Below, in pieces: positions 59,006 to 64,000 of a stretch of DNA of 64,000 bases (positions are counted from its first letter, which is position 1; each line of letters starts with the position of its first letter). The stretch covers positions 28,216-92,215 of the forward strand of contig JARLHA010000066.1 of NCBI GenBank assembly GCA_031292485.1, read 5' to 3'. The notes under the pieces are model-generated. The model searched no databases. It was not told the DNA's origin and worked only from the letters and a program-made list of their open reading frames with translations. Position numbers and translations under genes: made by a program. This DNA comes from Mucilaginibacter sp. GTDB taxonomy: Bacteria; Bacteroidota; Bacteroidia; Sphingobacteriales; Sphingobacteriaceae.

Positions 59006-60139
59006 TTAAACTCTGATATAGATTTTGTTTTTATCCAGTATTTTACCAAATGTCCAGCAAACAAGCATATAGCATATAGCAAACAGCAACGACCCTATTG
59101 CGCCCGGCGCTACCACCTGGAAAAATACGTTGTTGATCCATTCATAAAAGCTTTTAGGCCCGATTTGAATCATATACAGGATCACCACAAAAAGCTCGGA
59201 AAACAGGTATACGGGCAGCGGGTTTTTGCCTACTGTGGTAAAAAACTTAGTCCAGTTTCCCTGGTTCCATAGTTTGATCTCAACGATATAAATCAGCGCG
59301 GAGATCAGTACCAAATCTATCCCAACGGTTAATAACACAAAGGGGCTTGTCCATAATTTCTTGGCGATAGGGAACGTCATATTCCAGCAAAGTGCAATAA
59401 AAATAAACAGAAAGCCGTATAACATCAGCTTTGAAATGGTTTCGTATCCTTTGCCTTTTTCCTGGATGAACTTACCGGCATAATAACCGCAGATCACATT
59501 TACTATGGCCGGCAGTGTGCTTAAAATACCTTCGGGATCGAATGCCACCCCTTCCCCATGATACAGGTGAGCATCGCCCAATAAATTTTTATCCAATGTA
59601 GTACCGAAATTGGTGAGCATCCCATACGGATCACTATGATCGCCGAAAATGAGCAGTATAAACCAGTAACCCAAAAGCATTGCTATGCTGATGACCACAA
59701 CGGCCGTTTTTGATTTAATAAAATAGATGATAAGCGAAGCAAAAAGGTAACAAAGGGCTATGCGCTGCAATACGCCAAAAATACGGGTTGTGCTGATTGG
59801 CGCCAGATGGTAGCCGGTGGCGTCATGCAGCACAAAGGGGAACCAATACATCAGGTAGCCCAGCAAAAAAATGATTGCCGCCCGTTTAAAGATTCTGAAA
59901 ACTACTGCACCGGTTCCTAAACTATCAAACTTTTTCATCGCAAAACTCATCGCATTGCCCACCGCAAATAAAAAGGATGGAAATACAAGGTCTGTCGGGG
60001 TAAAACCAAACCATTTGGCATGTTCAAGTGGGGCAAATGGGGCTGCACCGCTTCCGGCAGTATTAACAATGATCATAAAAACGATCGTCATTCCGCGAAA
60101 AACATCCAGCGAAAGAAACCGGTTAGGGCTTTGTTCCAT
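59006..60139 (-). CDS. NagX/HGSNAT-like transmembrane acetyltransferase, copy 2
   Basis: A 377-residue paralogue of the next gene, with the same length and topology and most positions identical by eye. Shared motifs are RFLSLDVFRGMTIVFMIIVN and HAKWFGFTPTDLVFPSFLF (His40), GVAFDPEGILSTLPAIVNVI, and an identical KIYIRV end. Divergence is concentrated around residues 90-120 and 300-330. It is the first gene of the unit 60139 to 56031. Confidence 0.88.
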   Translation of the reverse strand: MEQSPNRFLSLDVFRGMTIVFMIIVNTAGSGAAPFAPLEHAKWFGFTPTDLVFPSFLFAVGNAMSFAMKKFDSLGTGAVVFRIFKRAAIIFLLGYLMYWFPFVLHDATGYHLAPISTTRIFGVLQRIALCYLFASLIIYFIKSKTAVVVISIAMLLGYWFILLIFGDHSDPYGMLTNFGTTLDKNLLGDAHLYHGEGVAFDPEGILSTLPAIVNVICGYYAGKFIQEKGKGYETISKLMLYGFLFIFIALCWNMTFPIAKKLWTSPFVLLTVGIDLVLISALIYIVEIKLWNQGNWTKFFTTVGKNPLPVYLFSELFVVILYMIQIGPKSFYEWINNVFFQVVAPGAIGSLLFAICYMLVCWTFGKILDKNKIYIRV

Positions 60140-60257
60140 AGTTTAAAAATAAGTTTAAAGTTTAATTCAGGAAATATCCGACAAGATATAAAATATTTGA
60201 ATTTTTTTATGAAACATCAATACTTTTTAAAATAATTTATGAAGTCGGGGTTAGATA

Positions 60258-60400
60258 TTAGAGGCTGGAGATTAGAGATTAGGAAAAGGCCATAGTCGAT
60301 AGTCCATGGACCATAGTAGAATTTTTTTTGCCATGTACCATAGTCCATCAACTATGGGCAAAAACCATGTACGATGAACTATGAACCATGAACTATTCTT
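60258..60400. repeat. Compound repeat: TTAGAGGTTGGAG unit and CCATAGTCCATGG-type palindromes
   Basis: A 30-base unit at 60258-60287 recurs at 63810-63839 with two differences. After it come many copies of short palindromic words (CCATAGT, AGTCCATGGAC, ACTATGG), with a hairpin TTTTTGCC/GGCAAAAA around 60324-60366. The same word family is seen at 9639-9652. No gene is in this gap. Confidence 0.7.
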
Positions 60401-60417
60401 CCTATTTTTGACCACCA

Positions 60418-60690
60418 ATGCTTACGATTACCAACCATACCCTCGAAAAGCTGGAGATGTTACTCCGGACAACCGGCTATAAGGTGAGGTACGAAAAAGG
60501 AAACTTTAAAACCGGGGCCTGTTTATTGCTTAACAGCAAAATAGTGGTGGTGAATAAATTTTCGGGGCTGGAGAGTAAAATATTGGGATTAATTGAACTG
60601 GCGAGGACACTTGAAATGGACCTTAGCCTGCTGGACGAGAAGCAGGCCGCATTTTTGCACCAGTTGAAACAAACAACACTTGAATTTTGA
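60418..60690 (+). CDS. Conserved hypothetical protein coupled to the PhnP-like hydrolase
   Basis: A 90-residue soluble protein (NHTLEKLEMLLRTTGYKVRY at the start, LARTLEMDLSLLDEKQAAFL later). Its stop overlaps the TTG start of the following hydrolase, so the two are translationally coupled. I know no function; it seems a conserved neighbour of this hydrolase in related bacteria. Confidence 0.75.
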   Translation: MLTITNHTLEKLEMLLRTTGYKVRYEKGNFKTGACLLLNSKIVVVNKFSGLESKILGLIELARTLEMDLSLLDEKQAAFLHQLKQTTLEF

Positions 60691-61448
60691 GGGTCACATT
60701 TTTAGGCACCGGAACTTCGCAGGGCGTACCTGTTATTGCCTGCAGCTGCGAGGTTTGCACCTCCGCAGACGCGCGCGATAAACGTTTGCGCACCTCTATT
60801 TTAATTGAAGGCGAAGAAAAAGTAGTAGTTATTGATTCAGGGCCCGATTTCAGGTACCAGATGTTACGGGCTAAAGTACAACGCCTGGATGCCATTGTAT
60901 TTACCCATGAGCACAAAGATCATATAGCGGGCCTGGATGACATCAGGGCCTTTAATTATAAGCAACAGGGGCCGGTTGACATATACGCGGACGCCAGGGT
61001 ACAGGAAGCCTTAAAAAAAGAGTTTCATTATATCTTTCGCGAATTTAAGTATCCCGGTATTCCGCAATTAAATTTACATACTATAACTGGCGAACCTTTC
61101 AATATCGGCAAAATAACATTTACCCCTATTGAGGTTATGCACTATAAATTGCCTGTTCTTGGTTTCAGAATAAAGGATTTCACTTATATAACTGATGCCA
61201 AAACGGTTAGTGAGGAAGAAAAAGAAAAAATAAGGGGTTCAAAAATATTGGTGGTGAACGCCCTGCAAAAAGAGGAGCACATATCGCATTTCACTTTCGA
61301 CGAAGCGATTGCATTTGCGCAGGACATAGGCGCGGAGAAAACTTATCTAACCCATATCAGCCATCGTTTAGGAAAACATGCCGCCGTTTCGACCCTGTTG
61401 CCCCCCGGTATTGAATTGGCTTATGACGGGCTGGAGCTGTCTATTTAG
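60687..61448 (+). CDS. PhnP-like metallo-beta-lactamase-fold hydrolase
   Basis: A 253-residue protein starting at a TTG that overlaps the stop of the gene before it. It has the PhnP zinc-site cysteines C19-x-C21-x2-C24 (IACSCEVC), the MBL motif His74-x-His76-x-Asp78-His79 (FTHEHKDHIAGLDD), and later THISHRLG. The family acts on cyclic phosphates or similar phosphodiesters. Its stop codon lies in one arm of a 30-base inverted repeat. Confidence 0.9.
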   Translation: MRVTFLGTGTSQGVPVIACSCEVCTSADARDKRLRTSILIEGEEKVVVIDSGPDFRYQMLRAKVQRLDAIVFTHEHKDHIAGLDDIRAFNYKQQGPVDIYADARVQEALKKEFHYIFREFKYPGIPQLNLHTITGEPFNIGKITFTPIEVMHYKLPVLGFRIKDFTYITDAKTVSEEEKEKIRGSKILVVNALQKEEHISHFTFDEAIAFAQDIGAEKTYLTHISHRLGKHAAVSTLLPPGIELAYDGLELSI

Positions 61449-61554
61449 TTGATTGGGTTAGATTAAGTTGATTAAGTTAACCCTGGTTTTATCAATCGAC
61501 TCATAAACTTTAAACAAACCACTCACTTAATCAACTTAATCCAACCCAATCAAC
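61448..61554. repeat. 30-base inverted repeat between convergent genes
   Basis: Arms at 61448-61477 and 61525-61554 are complementary at 29 of 30 positions, made of TTGATTGGGTTAGATTAAG-type units, with a 47-base spacer. The first arm overlaps the TAG of the hydrolase gene. Confidence 0.85.
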
Positions 61555-61557
61555 CAA

Positions 61558-62022
61558 TTACAACTTCACGTAGCTGATCCTGTCAATCGATCCCCGGTAA
61601 CTTCCGAGATGCCCTTTGTGTCGCACGTCAATTTTCCCGCGGATAGTAACGCTTTTGTTATTGAGTTGAGTGAATTTGCCATCGCTGATTTCAAAGATGC
61701 CCCTGTTGGTGCCTTTTAAAACCAGCGGGCAATCCTGACTGAAATTCACCCAGATGGCGTGCTGGCTTGAGTGATCAGCAAAAAGGCTGTCATTTACCAG
61801 TGCCGATTCCTCTTTACCTTCTTCGTAAGTGCCATCCACCTCCACATACTGGTGATCGTACAATTGAATACTATCGATCAGCTGCCTGAAACCTATACGC
61901 TTATAATTTAAGTCGTCGTTACAATTGCTTTCGTATATTTTTTTTTCGTGTTTGCAGGATTGAAAAAAAAGGGGGGCTAAAAAAAGGAGGGCCAATATCG
62001 CTTTACCAAAAAAAGCAAGCAT
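61558..62022 (-). CDS. Hypothetical lipoprotein
   Basis: The ATG at 62022 gives a typical lipoprotein signal (FFGKAILALLFLAPLFFQSC; Cys23) and 154 residues; the frame is open to 62058. The mature part is beta-rich, with YDHQYVEVDGTYEEGKEES and DGKFTQLNNKSVTIRGKID, resembling an OB-like fold. No function recognised. Confidence 0.7.
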   Translation of the reverse strand: MLAFFGKAILALLFLAPLFFQSCKHEKKIYESNCNDDLNYKRIGFRQLIDSIQLYDHQYVEVDGTYEEGKEESALVNDSLFADHSSQHAIWVNFSQDCPLVLKGTNRGIFEISDGKFTQLNNKSVTIRGKIDVRHKGHLGSYRGSIDRISYVKL

Positions 62023-62221
62023 ATGTTTTGGATAAGTAAATGCCATAGCGCGAATCATACGTTTAAGCTAAATATCTAAAAATGGCTATTACCCCTATGC
62101 CCCTTTAGGAAAATTATGCATTAGACCATTTGTTAATCAATAAGTTTAATGTGTAAATTAAAAAAAAATACGCCGATTTCCAATTTAAATAGAAACTTTA
62201 CATTTGAAAACCAAAAAATCA

Positions 62222-63799
62222 ATGATGAAGACCAGGATAGTTACGTTGTTTTTATTGTTTTTTGCTGTCGCGATTAAGGCGCAGCAAAAGGTGATTCCGC
62301 TTTACAACGATGCTGCACCGGGTTCCGAAAACTGGACCTATAACGAGCAGGAATACACGCCAGGCGGCACGCCATTGGTTTACGATGTATCGCATCCAAC
62401 GCTAACCGCTTATTTGCCAGATCCCGCGGTTGCCACCGGCACTGGTGTAATTATTTGTCCTGGCGGCGGCTTTTATATATTGAGCATCCGTGATGAAGGT
62501 ACCGATGTGGCCAAATGGTTGAATCAAAGAGGAATCGTCGCCTTTGTTCTAAAATACCGTACCAGGCAGAGTTTAACAACGGACCCAGGAAAAGAGTTAT
62601 GGGAAAACCTGCACAAAAAGGATTTTAACGAGATCATAAAACCCGTGGTTGCTATGGCGATTGCCGACGGCCGAGCTGCAATTACCTATGTACGCACCCA
62701 CGCAGCGGATTACAACTTGTCGCCATCGCGCATCGGCATAATTGGTTTTTCGGCGGGAGGTACTGTTACTGCTGCCAGCGGCTTTAACTATACAGCAAAT
62801 GACCGCCCGGATTTCGTGGCGCCTATTTACCCTTATGTTCCTCCAGAAATACAAAGTGCCGCCGTGGCAGGCGATGAGGCCCCATTCTTTATCGTCGCGG
62901 CTACGGATGACGAGCTTAGCCTGGCGCCGCACAGCGTTAACCTGTATTCAAAATTGCTTGCTTCAAAACATTCGGCTGAGTTGCATATTTATGTAAAAGG
63001 CGGCCATGGTTTTGGGATGAAGAAGCAAAATATTCCTACGGATACCTGGATTGACCGCTTTGGCGACTGGCTGGGCGAGCAGGGCTTTTTGAAACCCATT
63101 GACCCCAAAGTTTTAACCCACCTTGAAGAGGAAGAAAAAAACAGGAAAATTAATGCCGAGCGGCCCGCCAGGGATTGGGCATTCATCAAAAAATACGAGG
63201 ATGAAAACAGCAAAGTACCCGTGCCTGTAGCTGGCGAAAATCGCGTCGTTTTTATGGGCAACTCCATTACCGAAGGCTGGAACAGTTGGGGCGACCCTGC
63301 TTTCTTTAATGGAAAGCCTTATTATGACCGCGGCATCAGCGGGCAAACTAGCGGGCAAATGCTGGTGCGTTTTCGCGAGGACGTAATCAGCCTGAAACCA
63401 AAAGTGGTGCTGATCATGGCAGGGATAAATGATATCGCCGAAAATAATGGACCTTCAAAACTGGAGGATGTTTTTGGCAATATTGTTTCGATGGCCGAAC
63501 TCGCCAAAGCAGCCCATATAAAAGTGGTGCTGTGCTCAGTTATGCCCGCTTTCCGTTTCCCCTGGCGGCCATCTATCGACCCTGTACCGGCCGTTGCCAA
63601 ACTGAATACGATGATTAAGGATTATTGCGACCAAAACCATTTGGTTTACTGCGATTATTTTACAGCCATGGCCGATGGGCGCAGGGGCTTACCTGCAAAC
63701 TTGTCCGGCGATGGCGTGCATCCTAACCTTGCAGGTTACAAAATGATGGAGCCAATTGCGGAGAAGGCGATTGCGAAGGCATTGGGGGGCAGAGATTAG
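62222..63799 (+). CDS. Two-domain secreted esterase: alpha/beta hydrolase plus SGNH hydrolase
   Basis: The ATG at 62222 precedes a signal peptide (MKTRIVTLFLLFFAVAIKAQ), giving 525 residues. Domain one (about 30-290) is an alpha/beta hydrolase: CPGGGFYILSIRDEG, nucleophile in IGFSAGGTVTAA, TDDELSLAP, catalytic His in GGHGFGM. Domain two (about 335-525) is an SGNH hydrolase: VVFMGNSITEGW with Ser348, RGISGQTSGQML, MAGINDIAENNG and DGVHPNLAGY. Both types are carbohydrate esterases, so the protein may remove two kinds of ester (probably acetyl) from one glycan. The first domain is related to the hydrolase at 37480. Confidence 0.92.
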   Translation: MMKTRIVTLFLLFFAVAIKAQQKVIPLYNDAAPGSENWTYNEQEYTPGGTPLVYDVSHPTLTAYLPDPAVATGTGVIICPGGGFYILSIRDEGTDVAKWLNQRGIVAFVLKYRTRQSLTTDPGKELWENLHKKDFNEIIKPVVAMAIADGRAAITYVRTHAADYNLSPSRIGIIGFSAGGTVTAASGFNYTANDRPDFVAPIYPYVPPEIQSAAVAGDEAPFFIVAATDDELSLAPHSVNLYSKLLASKHSAELHIYVKGGHGFGMKKQNIPTDTWIDRFGDWLGEQGFLKPIDPKVLTHLEEEEKNRKINAERPARDWAFIKKYEDENSKVPVPVAGENRVVFMGNSITEGWNSWGDPAFFNGKPYYDRGISGQTSGQMLVRFREDVISLKPKVVLIMAGINDIAENNGPSKLEDVFGNIVSMAELAKAAHIKVVLCSVMPAFRFPWRPSIDPVPAVAKLNTMIKDYCDQNHLVYCDYFTAMADGRRGLPANLSGDGVHPNLAGYKMMEPIAEKAIAKALGGRD

Positions 63800-63839
63800 A
63801 GGTTGGAGATTAGAGGTTGGAGATTAGAGATTAGAAAAA
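63794..63839. repeat. 14-base tandem repeat, GATTAGAGGTTGGA
   Basis: Two exact copies (63794-63807, 63808-63821) and a variant third (63822-63835). The last 30 bases match 60258-60287. The remaining sequence to 64000 shows no gene. Confidence 0.8.
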
Positions 63840-64000
63840 ACAGACTTGCGAAGTTTTGAAAACTGCTATGTAGAAAAGCAAGCGGACAGGTATGAGATTT
63901 ATTAATCACATAAAGTTATTATTTTAGTTTCAGTAAACAAAAAACAATTCTCAAACTGCTATATGCGGTCAAATGCCGCCAGTAATTGTGTGAAATAAAA

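Overview
The window looks like chromosomal DNA of a Bacteroidota bacterium, most likely family Sphingobacteriaceae (Mucilaginibacter- or Pedobacter-like). This is inferred from gene content: a short 285-residue primary-type sigma factor, promoter -7 boxes resembling TAnnTTTG, GH95/GH29/GH20 glycosidases, FadL-type porins, a DUF3606 protein and an ECF42-type sigma factor with its YCII/DGPF partner. I see no rRNA, tRNA, CRISPR array, prophage, insertion sequence or integrase.

Layout. 1-1.6 kb: tail of a nitrate/nitrite reductase-type subunit and a rubredoxin-ended protein. 1.9-9.3 kb: an acyltransferase, small exported proteins, an orphan XRE regulator, a Gfo/Idh/MocA oxidoreductase, YceI and a lipase-maturation-factor-like membrane protein. 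9.6-26 kb: a fatty acid uptake and beta-oxidation region. It has a lipoprotein GDSL hydrolase and FadL porin on the minus strand, a divergent AraC-family regulator, then acyl-CoA dehydrogenase, EtfB, EtfA, thioesterase, acyl-CoA-binding protein, DUF2147, FadN-type HAD/ECH, thiolase, acyl-CoA synthetase, enoyl-CoA isomerase and 2,4-dienoyl-CoA reductase. 26.7 kb: sigma factor. 27.8-34.8 kb: two fucosidases and a hexosaminidase, with a decayed esterase gene between two of them. 34.9-43 kb: XdhC, GNAT, an RRM protein, two hydrolases, and an amylosucrase-like enzyme with its sugar transporter. 43-50 kb: SDR, desaturase, cold-shock protein, ECF sigma pair, arsenite-type permease. 50-64 kb: beta-barrel protein, ankyrin protein, FtsK, LolA-like protein, a ChbG-like deacetylase with two tandem NagX-like acetyltransferases, a PhnP-like hydrolase and a two-domain esterase.

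The strongest new observation is a 38-bp element present three times in the fatty acid region, upstream of FadL (12310-12347, minus), of the acyl-CoA dehydrogenase (13398-13435, plus) and of the DUF2147/FadN run (18182-18219, plus). Each copy points toward its target gene and is followed after 19-20 bp by a -7-like box. With the AraC-type gene lying between the first two copies, this looks like a local fatty acid regulon. A second clear observation is the frameshifted 3' remnant of an SGNH hydrolase gene (30193-30371) joining GH29 to GH95. A third is the density of dispersed intergenic inverted repeats of several families, some lying between genes of one operon.

Functionally the region serves lipid uptake and complete oxidation including unsaturated chains, trimming of fucose- and GlcNAc-bearing glycans, sucrose or alpha-glucan metabolism, and stress or envelope housekeeping. 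All assignments come from reading motifs and family resemblance; no database search was run.
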